Below, piece by piece: positions 1 through 8,729 of a stretch of DNA of 24,540 nucleotides. The stretch covers positions 4,658-29,197 of the forward strand of contig CALSCR010004378.1 of the NCBI GenBank assembly GCA_943704495.1, written 5' to 3'. The notes below the pieces were generated by a model. That model made no database searches and was not told the DNA's origin. It was given only the letters and a program-made list of their open reading frames with translations. Numbering within the stretch: position 1 is the first letter of the stretch; every line of letters begins with the position of its first letter. Source of the stretch: Pigoraptor chileana (taxonomy: Eukaryota; Opisthokonta; Filasterea). Made by a program: the position numbers and the translations under genes.

Positions 1-1043
1 GAGTTTGGAGTTTGACCAAAATCGCACTCGGGATCAAATAGAAGAGTTACATATCTCTGTCATCCGTCGCACTGGATACCTTAGACTTCGTTATCCACAC
101 GGCGATGGTGCGTAAACGTGTTCAGAAGAGGAACGGAGCTGCGCGGACGTCTCTTGTTCGAGTTTGGATTTCGACCGAAATCGCACTCTGTATCCAAAAT
201 AGAGGAGTTACATATCTCTGTTATCCGTCGCACTGGACACCACAGACTTCGTCGTGCGCACGGCCCCGGTGCGCCAACATGTTCAGAAGAGGAACGGAGC
301 TGCACGGACGTCGCTTGTTCGAGTTTGGAGTTTGACCAAAATCGCACTCAAGATCGAAAATGAAGGGTTACATACTAGTAGCTCTCTTATCAGTCATATT
401 GGAGACCTCAGACTTCGTCGTGCGCACGGCCCCGGTGCACCAACATGTTTAGAAGGGGAACGGAGCTCTGCGGACGTCGCTTGTTTGAGTTTGGAGTTTG
501 ACCAAAATCGCACTCGGGATCAAATAGAAGAGTTACATATCTCTGTCATCCGTCGCACTGGATACCTTAGACTTCGTTATCCACACGGCGATGGTGCGTA
601 AACGTGTTCAGAAGAGGAACGGAGCTGCGCGGACGTCTCTTGTTCGAGTTTGGATTTCGACCAAAATCACACACTTGATCAAAAATGGTTGGTACATATC
701 TCCGTCATCCGCAACGTTGGAGACCTGAGACTTGGTCATACGCACGGCGCGGCAGTATGTTCAAAATAGGAACGGGCCGGAGCTGCGCGGACGTATCTCG
801 TTCGAGTTTGGATTTCGAGCAAAATAGCAATCTGGATGAAATGTTGTATCGAAAATGGATGCGACATTCATATGGTCATGGTCAGGTAAGGCGTGTAGAA
901 GAAGAACGAGCCTGTTGGAATGTCTCGTATTTGAGTGTGGATCTTGATCAAAATCGCACTTTGAAACAGTTAATGAGTTTGTGTTTTTCTTGCCGGAGGC
1001 TTCTTTATCCAAGAATGGTTCACACATGTGTTGAGGGTGAGGG
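1..1043 (+). repeat. ~160-bp tandem repeat array, right end of a neighbouring element
   Basis: About six and a half units, marked by the recurring word GACCAAAATCGCACTC near 13, 172, 333, 499, 658, 816 and 946 (spacings about 158-166 bp, the last shorter). Each unit also carries GAAGAGGAACGGAGCTG and CATATCTCTGTCATCCG. The last unit is diverged and ends with TTCTTTATCCAAGAATGGTT (1003-1022). The same terminal sequence closes the right-hand array near 24381-24400 in the same orientation, so this stretch is most simply the right end of another copy lying to the left. Reading frames inside it are by-products of the repeat. Confidence 0.85.
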
Positions 1044-1047
1044 CTCC

Positions 1048-1967
1048 AATGTGACGGATAACAGATATATGTAAGCCTTCTATTTTTGATCCCAGTGCGA
1101 TTTTGGTCAAACTCCAACCTCGAACAAGAGACGTCCGCGCAACTCCGTTGTTCTTTTAAACACGTTGGCGCACTGTGGCCGTGTGTATAACGAAGTCTGA
1201 TGGCTGCAATGGTACGGATGACGGAGATAGGAAAACACTCATTTTTGATCCAGAGTGCGATTTTGGTCAACCTCCAACCACGCTCCGTTCTTCTTTTGAA
1301 CATGCGCACTGTGGCCGTGTGTATTACGAAGGCCGAGGACTCGATGGATAACAAGGATAGCTATCATGTTTCACTTTTGATCTTGTATGTGTTAGTTGAG
1401 TTCCGATTCACCTTGAACACTCGTTTGCTGATATAAAGACTTGGTCCGCATATCTCGTTTTCTTTTGCCAAATAAGTACTGCGTTCCTTTCGTTTTCGTT
1501 GAAGAATTATATACCTTGTGCAAAAGTCACGTAACGCTAAGCACTGTGGTTCCTTTTTGCTCTCATTATGACTCGCTGTTCTACATACCAACTAGCACAT
1601 AACCAATTCGTATTGCAATACTTAACCGCCCTCCACAAGACGTCATATGAATCGCTCTGAATCGCTCTGAATCGTTCTGAATCGTTCTGACTCGAATTAC
1701 GCTAAACTACCTTTTTGAACCATTCTTCCCTTTCCCAACACCACAATCTTCGAGTACAAGGTTTCCTGTCTTGATCACTCTCTTCTTGCCCAACACAGTC
1801 TTCCACATAACAAAAGACTGTGTTCATCATTCTCTCCTTGCGCAACACAATCTTCGAGAACTTAAAACTGTATTCATTCTCTTCTTACCCAACACAGGCT
1901 TCGAGAACATGTGACTGTCTTGATCATCATCTCCCTGCGCAACAAAATCTTTGACAGAACATGAGAA
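1048..1967 (-). repeat. Left terminal inverted repeat
   Basis: Reverse complement of the right TIR. Positions 1048-1340 hold about two inverted ~160-bp units. Positions 1340-1700 are a well-conserved single-copy core with a TATA-like stretch (minus strand, near 1508-1515). Positions 1700-1967 are the first units of the ~54-bp minisatellite. Similarity to the right end stops near 1967, just after AATCTTTGACAGAACATGAG, beyond which left and right interiors differ. The 10-bp copy number and small indels differ between the two arms, so the arms are not being kept identical. Confidence 0.85.
1649..1700. repeat. 10-bp tandem repeat inside the left TIR
   Basis: GAATCGCTCT is repeated about four times with C/T variation, ending GACTCGAATTACG. 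The right TIR carries the same block as AGCGATTCAG units near 22822-22850 with fewer copies, so copy number has changed between the two arms. Confidence 0.85.
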
Positions 1968-1969
1968 TG

Positions 1970-2559
1970 AATGAAACCAGGACTGCGAAATCCGTTCGCG
2001 GTCTTGTCGACCTTGCACAGATCTTCCGACCCATACCTAGTGACCGTAAATTGCGGCAATATTGGCGGGTTCGCCGTTTGCCAGTGCGACTCTTTTGGGA
2101 TGGCATATGTTCAATCGCGTGATCCAGCTGCAGGCACGGACCGCCGCGCCACCACGGTTCCGAGTTAACTGCAGATCAAGCTAACATTCGCGACGCGTTG
2201 GCTCCCAGTGCGTACACCACAGAGTACACCTCAAATGACCGTTCGGTGGGTGGTGACGACTCCTGGGTTTGTTTACTCATCCACCAGCCAAGACATCCAG
2301 TTTCGGTTGACGATCGTTGAGTATTCGATCGGAACCGCGCGCGCTATTGCTCCAAGTGAGAACACCGCACCTACGGGAGACTTGCAGCAGCGCTCAAAAG
2401 GGGGCACGCGTGGGAACATGTGTTTGGTGATCCGCGAGCTGCGTGAAAAGCAGGAGAAGCCGGGGGAAAAATTGAAAAGGCAATTTGCCAGGCACGTACG
2501 TATTTTTGTAAATTTGACGCTAGACAAACCAAAGTACAACAAAAGTACAAGTCGCAGAA
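1970..2559. other. Interval without a supported gene
   Basis: Short open frames exist on both strands (for example 2208-2582 plus and 2273-2617 minus), but none has a recognisable domain, and they overlap the start of the 280-aa gene or each other. One copy of the GC-rich core GCCGCGCCACCACGG sits at about 2140-2160. The rest may be leader sequence or decayed coding sequence. Confidence 0.5.
2133..2160 (+). repeat. Single copy of the GC-rich ACCACGG repeat
   Basis: GCACGGACCGCCGCGCC followed by ACCACGGTT matches the unit of the array at 15285-15390 and the reverse complement of the array at 19885-20365. It also contains the core found directly downstream of three reading frames in this window, so it could be a relic 3'-end signal. 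Confidence 0.75.
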
Positions 2560-3402
2560 ATGGCACAGGTTTTGCAGTGTGACGCAGACACCATTCCACA
2601 GGGTGAGCACAACGCAAAAGTCAAAATGGGGCAGATTCTTCCCCGCCCTGCTACAGCGATTCAACTGGCGGATCACAACGCGAATGCGATCATGCGTCAC
2701 GTGAACAAGTGGCTCGAGAAGTTTCTGAAAACAATAAGCGCGTCTGCACGCGAGTCTCACGTGCAGATGTCCAACGAGCTGTTCACTTACCTGAAGCACT
2801 GCATTGTCGTGCTGCAAATTGAAGAGGAATGCTTCGCAACGATAAACTTTGCAAAGTATCCTGTCGAGTTTCGCGAAATGTTCGCGTGGCTTGTCGGTGT
2901 TCCCGTACGCAGCCAGTTTGGACTGGCGAGGGTGTACTTTCGGAAGCGGTTCTTCATTGAGCTCAGCCACTGTCTCTTCCAGATGGGCATTGGTGCACCC
3001 CGTGTTTGTAAGTTTGTCTGCGAGGGGCGACTGACCGGGTGTGACGGAAAATGCAATGAAATTCATTCGTGGAACGCGTGTGGCAGAGATGGTCCGATCG
3101 ACGGCGTTGGGTTCAATCGGGGTCACGCAAATTGCCTCGGATGCATCAAGCACAACGTCCTCGAGATGCTGTCCCCGTACGCGACTCCAAACGCCGACGT
3201 GCACTCCCCGTCTGCATGCCCGATCTCCGCCGCGAGCCATTGCACTGGGGAAATCATTTGCATCCCCTGCTTTGAACTCAGCACGGGCATGTTCAACCAC
3301 GCAGACAAAGCTGCGCTAACAGAACTGTGGATTCGCCTGAGTGGAACCGTTCACCACAGCCACGAAAAGCATTCGTGGGACGAAATAAGGGAGTTCATCT
3401 GA
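2560..3402 (+). CDS. Cys/His-rich protein of unknown function, 280 aa
   Basis: An uninterrupted 280-aa frame that starts at an ATG in a favourable context (AGAAATGG) and ends at a TGA forming part of a perfect hairpin. The first ~140 residues look helical and mixed, with no signal peptide or membrane segment. From about residue 145 the protein is rich in Cys and His (VCKFVCEG, CDGKCNEIHSW, ANCLGCIKHN, CPISAASHC, IICIPCFE), spaced as paired ligands, which suggests one or two zinc-binding modules. I do not recognise the family; a nucleic-acid-binding or protein-interaction role is possible but unproven. It is one of few intact frames in the element. Its 3' signal resembles those of the minus-strand frames at 5819 and 15562, suggesting one common origin. 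A frame covering much of this interval on the opposite strand looks like a shadow, because only the plus strand has the hairpin at its stop. Confidence 0.7.
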   Translation: MAQVLQCDADTIPQGEHNAKVKMGQILPRPATAIQLADHNANAIMRHVNKWLEKFLKTISASARESHVQMSNELFTYLKHCIVVLQIEEECFATINFAKYPVEFREMFAWLVGVPVRSQFGLARVYFRKRFFIELSHCLFQMGIGAPRVCKFVCEGRLTGCDGKCNEIHSWNACGRDGPIDGVGFNRGHANCLGCIKHNVLEMLSPYATPNADVHSPSACPISAASHCTGEIICIPCFELSTGMFNHADKAALTELWIRLSGTVHHSHEKHSWDEIREFI

Positions 3403-3431
3403 GCGTTTCGCTCACCACGAGTTTTTTTTTG
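3400..3431 (+). terminator. Hairpin at stop codon, then CCACGAG and a T run
   Basis: TGAGCG-TTT-CGCTCA is a perfect 6-bp stem with a 3-nt loop that begins with the TGA stop of the 280-aa gene. It is followed directly by CCACGAG and about ten T. Hairpins that set transcript 3' ends are established for mimiviruses. Applying that here is inference. Confidence 0.6.
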
Positions 3432-3446
3432 TGCAACAGCTACGTT

Positions 3447-3535
3447 TTTCTGCCATAGCGGGTTTTCTGCCATAATGGTTTTTCTCCCCTGGTGGTTTTC
3501 TGCCATAGCGGGCTTTCTGCCACAGCGGGTTTCTG
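3447..3535 (+). repeat. Short tandem repeat, TTTCTGCCATAGCGGG
   Basis: About five imperfect units of 17-20 bp (TTTCTGCCATAGCGGGT and variants) lie between the 280-aa gene and the first long minisatellite. Confidence 0.75.
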
Positions 3536-3589
3536 ATTCGCAAATAGTTTTCAATAGTTTGCCCTCTCCAGCGGGAGGGTCAGTTTTGG

Positions 3590-4215
3590 AGGACGACAGA
3601 CTGTCCGTCTTGATAAGTCTTCCCTTGCGCCAAAGCTTTTGGAGAGCGAGAGACTGTCTGTCTCGGTCAGTGTGCCTTGCACGAAAAGTTTTTGACCAAG
3701 AGACTGTCTCTCTGAATCATTCTTTGTGGAGTCGATGGACAATGAGTCTATGACACTGACGTGATCCTACATCTCTGAATCATTCTGCCCTTTGCGCGAA
3801 AACGTTTTGCGGACGAGAGACTGTCGTTTTCAATCACTGCCATGGTGATGCAAAACGTTTTTGAGGGCGAGAGACTATCTCTCTGGATCAGTCTGCCCTT
3901 GTGCGAACAGTTTTTGAGAACAAGAGACTGTCTTTTGATCAGCGTGCCATTGCGCGAAAGTTTTTGAGAACATTAAACCAGCTCTAGATCTTGATCATTC
4001 TGCCCTTGCGAGAAACGGGGTTGAGGACCGTAGACTGTCTATTTGGATTAGTGTGACCTTGCGCAAAGAGATTTTTGAGGACGAGCGACTGTCGTTTGAA
4101 TTATTCTTCCATTGCACAAAACGTTTTTGAGAACGAGAGAATGTCTATCTTGATCCAGTCTGCCCTTGCGCGAAATGTTTTTGGGAACGAGAGACGGTCT
4201 GTCTTGATATATGAG
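3590..4215 (+). repeat. ~54-bp minisatellite, GAGACTGTC family, forward
   Basis: About eleven units of 53-60 bp share GAGAGACTGTCTGTCT, TTGATCAGTCTGCCCTTGCG and CGAAACGTTTTTGAG. The same superfamily recurs at 6585-7600, 9970-10110 and 20830-21195 in the same orientation, and at 21770-22800 in the opposite orientation. Open frames across it have no protein signature. Confidence 0.9.
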
Positions 4216-4429
4216 TGCGATTGGTGGAAGCACCACCTCCTCTGTCCAATTACGTGTACGAGTGCGATCGAGCACCAGGTCTTTCGTCAAAAACAATGTC
4301 AGAGTGCGATCAAGCACAGGAATCTAACCCTATGTTCGGTGATCCCCTTCAGTGGAATCAGTGGAATCAACGTGGACCTTCGCCCCCTGAAAATGAAGTT
4401 CAAACTGTATGTTTCCGACCGAGACATTG
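4216..4429. other. Spacer between two minisatellites
   Basis: No gene is supported. The word GAGTGCGAT recurs three times (near 4212, 4260 and 4301), each followed by a phrase with AAGCAC or GAGCACC, suggesting a short decayed repeat. Confidence 0.45.
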
Positions 4430-5635
4430 TTTTCGAGGGCGATTCCGTTGGGTTTCAAACGATTTACTGTGTTCACAGGCTATCTCGTTGGGTGCAATTA
4501 AACAGTTCCCGTCCAAAATACGGATGTGTTCAGGGGCGATTCCGTTGGGTGCGATCAACCCATTCCCGTCCGAAATAGTGTACTCGAGCCGATCCAGTTT
4601 GGTTCAAACAAGCCGTCCCCGTCCCAAATAGTGCGTTCAAGGACAATTCTGTACGGGTGCGCATAACCCGTTCTCGTCCGATACAATGAGTTCAATGACG
4701 ATCCCGTTGGGTGCCATCAACCCATTCCCGACAGAAATAATGTACTACTCGCGCGGATCTTGTTGGGCTCAAGCAAACCGTCCCCGTCCAAAATTGTGCA
4801 TTCGAGGGCGTACGGGTGCGCATACCCCGTTCTCGTTCGAAATAATTGCGATCAGGGGGCTATCTCGTTGTGCAATCAGACTGTTCCTCTACGAAAAAAT
4901 ATGTTCAAGGGCGATCCCGTTGGGTGCAATCAACCTGTTCCCGTCCGAAATAGTGTGTTTGAAGGGCGATCCGATTGGGTAAATCAAACTGTCCCTGTCA
5001 GAAATAATGTGCTCAAAGTTGGATCCCGTTGGGTTCAACCAAACCGTTCCGTTTGGCACAAAGTGCTCAATGGCGCTTCCGTTGGGTGCAAGCAAACAAC
5101 GTGATCAAGAGCGATACCGTTCGGTTCCATCAACCTGTATCCGACCGAACTAGTGTGTTCAAAGGGGGATCCCGTTGGGTGCAAACAACATGTTCCCGTC
5201 CGAAATAGTGTGTTCGAGGGTGATCCCGCTGGGTGGAATCAATCCGTTTTTCGACGACCGAAAAAGTATGTTCAAGGGAGATCCCGTTGGGTGCAATCTA
5301 TCGTTCCAGTTCGAAATTATGTGTTCAAGGGTGATTCCATAGGTTGCAAACTGCCTGTTCGCGTCAGAAATAAAGTGTTTAAAGGGGATCCATTTGGGTT
5401 TAAACAAACCGTTCCCGTCCAAAATAGTGTGTTCGAAGAAGGGCGATCCCGTTTTGCTAGCACACCATTCCCGACCGAAACAATGAGTTCAAGGGCGATC
5501 CAGGTGGGTGCAAACACACCGTTCCCGACCGAAACAATAAGTTCAAAGGGGGATCCCAAGTTGGGTGCAAACAACCTGTTCAAGGGCGATCCAGTTGGGT
5601 GCAAACACTGTTCCCGACCGAAATCTCACGACTGT
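4430..5635 (+). repeat. ~54-bp minisatellite, GGGCGATCCCGTTGGGTGCAA family
   Basis: More than twenty units of about 53-58 bp contain GGCGATCCCGTTGGGTGCAA, ACCGTTCCCGTCCGAAAT and AGTGTGTTC. Because the unit length is close to a multiple of three, frames of 95-167 codons stay open on both strands. The translated repeats have no domain signature, so I treat them as artefacts. Confidence 0.9.
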
Positions 5636-5639
5636 TGAG

Positions 5640-5793
5640 CATCCACATGACAGTTGAACCTCAAAACCGAGGAACATCCGCATGACGGTTCACCCCCATC
5701 ACAACTGTTAAAAGCCCGCAAATACAAAGGTTATACAACGGCATAATAAAAAATGGTTACTTTCAAAGCAGTATGAAATCGCAACCAACAACA
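5640..5793. other. Spacer with a two-copy repeat
   Basis: AACATCCGCATGACGGTTCA at about 5672 repeats GCATCCACATGACAGTTGAA at about 5639 after some 33 bp. An AATAAA lies near 5744. No gene is supported. Confidence 0.5.
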
Positions 5794-5818
5794 TCGTGGT
5801 ACGCGGCGACCCGCGTAA
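5794..5818 (-). terminator. Hairpin after stop codon, then ACCACGA
   Basis: On the minus strand the TAA stop at 5821-5819 is followed two bases later by ACGCGG-GTCG-CCGCGT, a perfect 6-bp stem with a 4-nt loop, and then directly by ACCACGA. This is the same arrangement as at 3400 and 15531. Confidence 0.65.
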
Positions 5819-6406
5819 TTAGTAGTCGGGCTTAAAGTAGTCGCGCCGCCACTGGCCTCCTGTGTTTCGTTTGGGCTGCACCGGTTGTGTTGACGTTTTC
5901 GGCGGTTGTTGCATGCGGAACACCGTGACAGTGTTTGGCGTCACTTCTTGCAAGTCGATGCCCTTTTCTTTGAACAGTTTCTGAACAAAGCAGAAGGGTT
6001 GGATGGGTCCTTTGTTGAGCTTGTGCAAAGAGTCCACGCGGTGTTTTTTGATTGATTCTCCGCCTGCCAACATTTCCGAATATCTTTCGAGGACGATGGA
6101 TTGCTGCTTGGACAGCGCCGGATCTGCGAGGACTGACTGGATTTCTTCCACGAGGTAGAAGACCAGCACGCGAGCAGCTTCGCCGAGCTTGTCCAACGCC
6201 TTCATTTTTGCGAGAAATGCTTCTGTTTCCTTGACCTTTTCGGCAGAGGCCGCGGATTCAAATTGTTTGGCAAACTCGATCGCCTGGTCCATCTCGGTCT
6301 TTGCCGAGAGGGGTGCCAAAGAAGCCATTGCGCGCATGTCCGCTCGCGCACCCACGGGTTGTTTTGTGCACTGTTGATGTGGTTGTTCTGTGCACACACG
6401 GGTCAT
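5819..6406 (-). CDS. Helical protein of unknown function, up to 195 aa
   Basis: An intact minus-strand frame of 195 codons ends in KPDY and TAA. Translation may start at the first Met or, more plausibly, at Met25 or Met28 (context GCGCAATGG), because the first 20 or so residues are Gln/Thr/Cys-rich without pattern and the charged helical region begins after them. That would give about 168-171 aa. Residues ~40-125 are strongly helical, with acidic and basic residues alternating (EKVKETEAFLAKMKALDKLG). The C-terminal ~40 residues are Pro/Gln/Arg-rich (RMQQPPKTSTQPVQPKR). There is no signal peptide or membrane segment, and I recognise no family. The hairpin plus ACCACGA at its stop links it with the 280-aa gene. 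Confidence 0.65.
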   Translation of the reverse strand: MTRVCTEQPHQQCTKQPVGARADMRAMASLAPLSAKTEMDQAIEFAKQFESAASAEKVKETEAFLAKMKALDKLGEAARVLVFYLVEEIQSVLADPALSKQQSIVLERYSEMLAGGESIKKHRVDSLHKLNKGPIQPFCFVQKLFKEKGIDLQEVTPNTVTVFRMQQPPKTSTQPVQPKRNTGGQWRRDYFKPDY

Positions 6407-6584
6407 TCAGTAAACTGTAGTTTTAAGCTGGTAGTTTGTGTTTTGGTGTTGCTTTGGTGTGCGGAAAACGAAATGGTTACATTGACGTGCTCTCGTCTGG
6501 TTTCAACTTTTTTTTTTGTTTTGCCGCTCGCCGCCATGACAATTGCAAAGATCACCCCACGTTTATCGAATTCTATCCGGCGTG
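6407..6584. other. Short intergenic region with a T run
   Basis: The likely 5' flank of the minus-strand gene. It contains a run of about ten T near 6510-6520. I see no clear TATA element on the minus strand, and no gene. Confidence 0.4.
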
Positions 6585-7600
6585 AGGGCAAGAGACTGTC
6601 GTTTCGAATAATTCTGCCCCTTCTCCCCGAAAAGTTTTTAAAGGCGCGAGAGACTGTCGTTTTGAATCAGTCTGCCTCTCTGCGAGAAGTTTTGAGGGCC
6701 AGAGACTGTCGTCTTGAATTAGTCTGCCCCCTCCGCAGATACTGCTTGAGGGCGACATACTGTCGTTTTGAATCAGTCTGCCTCTCCACGAAAAGTTTTA
6801 TTGAGGGCTAGAGACTGTCGATGTAAAGCATTCTGCCTCCGCGAAAAGTTTTTTAATGGCGAGGGACTGTCGTTTTTGAGTTAGTTTGCCCCACCGCACG
6901 AAACTGTTGGAGGGCGAGAGACTGTCGTTTTGAATCAGTCTGCGCCTGCGCGAAACGTTTTTGAGTGTAAGAGGCTGTCGTTTTGAATATTTCTGCCTCT
7001 TCACGAAAATGGTAGAGGGCAAGAGACTGTCGTTCTGAATCAGTCCGCCCCTCCGCACGAAACTGTTAGAGGGCGAGAGGCTGTCGTTTTGAATCAGTAT
7101 GCCCCTCCCCACGAGACTGTCAGAGAGCGAGAGACTCTCGTCTTGAATAATTCTGCCCCCGCGAAACTGTTAGTTGGCGAGAGACTCTTGTTTTGAATAA
7201 TTCTGCCTCTAAACGAAAAGTTTTGAGGGCAAGAGACTGTCATTTTGAATCAGTCTGCCCCTCCGCACGACACTGTTAGAGGGCGAGAGACGGTCACTTT
7301 CAATCAGTCTGCCTCTCCGTGAAAAGTTTTTGAGGGACAGAAACTGTCGTTTTGAATCTGTCTGCCCCTCCGCACGACACTGTTAGAGGGCAAGAGACTG
7401 ACGTTGTGAATAATTTTGCCTCTTCACAAAAAGTTTTATTGAGAGCGACAGACTGTCGTTTTGAATAATTCTGCCTCTTTACGAAAAGTTTTTCAAGGGC
7501 GAGAGACTGTCGTCAATCAGTCTGCCCCTCTGCGAAAAGGTTTGAAAGGGCGTGAGACTGTCATTTTGAATCAGACTTCCTCTCCGCACAGAGGACGTGT
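6585..7600 (+). repeat. ~54-bp minisatellite, GAGACTGTCGTTTTGAATCAG subfamily
   Basis: About eighteen units contain GGGCGAGAGACTGTCGTTTT, GAATCAGTCTGCCCCTCCGC and CGAAAAGTTTTTGAG. It belongs to the same superfamily as 3590-4215 but is a distinct subfamily. Minus-strand frames of 61-104 codons here are repeat artefacts. Confidence 0.9.
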
Positions 7601-7699
7601 CGCTTCCACCCAACAGGATCGCACTCTGACACTATTGAGCGGACGAGTGACTGTCTATCTTTTGATCATTTTGTCCTTCTTGCACGAAACGCTTTTGAG

Positions 7700-7985
7700 G
7701 AGAGACTGCCTGCGGAGTGCACAGTTTCGGGAGTGCACACTGTCTGCGGTGCATTCTGTTTCGGGAGTGCATACTGTTTGCGGCGCGCAATCTGTCTGCA
7801 GCAATCTGTCTGCGGATGTGCACACTGTCTGCGAGTGCACACTCGGAGTGCACACTGTTCGCGGAATGCACACTGTTTCTGAGTGCATACTGTTTGCGGA
7901 GTGCATACTGTCTGCGGAGTGCACACTGTTTGCGGAGCGCATACTGTTTGCGGCACGCATTTTGTCTGTGGAGTCCACACTGTTT
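7700..7985 (+). repeat. 18-bp tandem array, short copy
   Basis: Units of TGCGGAGTGCACACTGTC and variants such as TGCGGCGCGCAATCTGTC. Because 18 is a multiple of three, all six frames can stay open. The resulting peptides (for example repeats of SAECTLFAE) are not taken as genes. Confidence 0.9.
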
Positions 7986-8197
7986 GCAGAGTGGTTAAGT
8001 CAGGAAATTGCCCCTCTTCAGAAAGAGGTCTTGAGACTGTGTTGTCTTAAATCGAAACTGTTGTTTTTCAAATCACTCTGCCTCCCCAGAAACATTTTGA
8101 GTCCCTTCATGCTCTTTCAGAGCGGACAATAAACTGTCGTTCTGAACGCGATTCAATCACTCCACCCAATGCCAGTCGTCTTCTCACAAACGGTGCC

Positions 8198-8467
8198 ATG
8201 GCTGAAAACGGTGCCGCTGAAAAGGTAACATGTGCGCCACCCATGCAGTATGCCAAACTGTTTGCAAACGGCTGGCGCTGGTGTACATTGGGAACTGAGT
8301 CGGCGTCTGTGTGCAAAAAAAACGTCGCAGTCGGCGTCCGTGTGGAGACAAGCGTCTCAGTCGGCGTCAGTGTGGAGACAAGCGTCTCAGTCGGCGTCAG
8401 TGTGGAGACAAGCGTCTCAGTCGGCGTCAGTGTGGAGAAAAGCGTCTCAGTTGCCGACGGTTTGTAA
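8198..8467 (+). CDS. Short ORF ending in 30-bp repeats, doubtful gene
   Basis: An 89-codon frame starts at GCCATGGCTG. The first ~30 residues (MAENGAAEKVTCAPPMQYAK and onward) recur almost unchanged in the ORF at 11865, so this segment was duplicated, or kept, as a unit. The rest encodes a ten-residue repeat from a 30-bp DNA array (VGVSVETSVS). No known domain is visible. The differing C-termini of the two copies argue against a conserved whole protein. It may be a decayed 5' exon or gene start carried by the duplicated module. Confidence 0.3.
   Translation: MAENGAAEKVTCAPPMQYAKLFANGWRWCTLGTESASVCKKNVAVGVRVETSVSVGVSVETSVSVGVSVETSVSVGVSVEKSVSVADGL
8325..8460 (+). repeat. 30-bp tandem array
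   Basis: About four and a half near-identical units of GCGTCTCAGTCGGCGTCAGT plus GTGGAGACAA. The units at 8345-8434 look almost perfect, so this expansion is young. Copy C keeps only one or two degenerate units. Confidence 0.9.
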
Positions 8468-8470
8468 ATT

Positions 8471-8729
8471 TCTTTCCAGCCAGGGGCAATAGTTATCCCT
8501 TTCATTTTTTTCCCGAGTCGCGCCACTCATCACAAATACGTTTTTTTCAGCTTACTGGGATACTCATTACAAACGTTGTTAGCGAAGGTCCACAAAGCGC
8601 GCGCTTGCTGATTAAGCTTTGTGCTAGTCACACAAGCCGTGGCGAGACGCTTAGTCAGAACGTTAGCGTTGCGTGTCCGCTCACCACGGTGTCCGCTCTC
8701 TTCGAAAGCGTTCAAGTAATCCTTTACGA
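8471..8729. other. Interval without a supported gene, with a shared hairpin segment
   Basis: No recognisable coding. Positions 8670-8708 (GTGTCCGCTCACCACGGTG then CCGCTCTCTTCGAAAGCG) nearly repeat 13664-13702, downstream of the sirtuin. The CGCTCTC/GAAAGCG part can fold with one mismatch. Confidence 0.5.

Larger units (their letters stand above)
7580..8470 (+). repeat. Duplicated module, copy A
   Basis: It begins at CAGAGGACGTGTCGCTTCCA, continues through GACACTATTGAGCGGACGAG, then an 18-bp array (7700-7985), a GGTTAAGTCAGG segment, and a short ORF starting MAENG at 8198. The first parts recur as copy B (10105-10860) and the later parts in copy C (10905-12030), in the same order and orientation. 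Confidence 0.8.

Noticed and set aside
1-1350. Telomere or subtelomere
   Set aside because: No short G-rich telomeric repeat is present, and the array continues at the far side of the interior in inverted form, which fits element ends better.
1364-1591. 75-codon minus-strand ORF in the left TIR
   Set aside because: The same sequence in the right TIR does not keep the frame because of indels, so it is unlikely to encode a protein.
4075-5638. ORFs of up to 167 codons in the GGGCGATCCCGTTGG array
   Set aside because: They follow the repeat on both strands and shift frame where unit length changes. No protein-like conservation.
8107-8526. 139-codon minus-strand ORF with TPTETLVSTL repeats
   Set aside because: It is produced by the 30-bp array, which is a multiple of three. 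Outside the array there is no signature.
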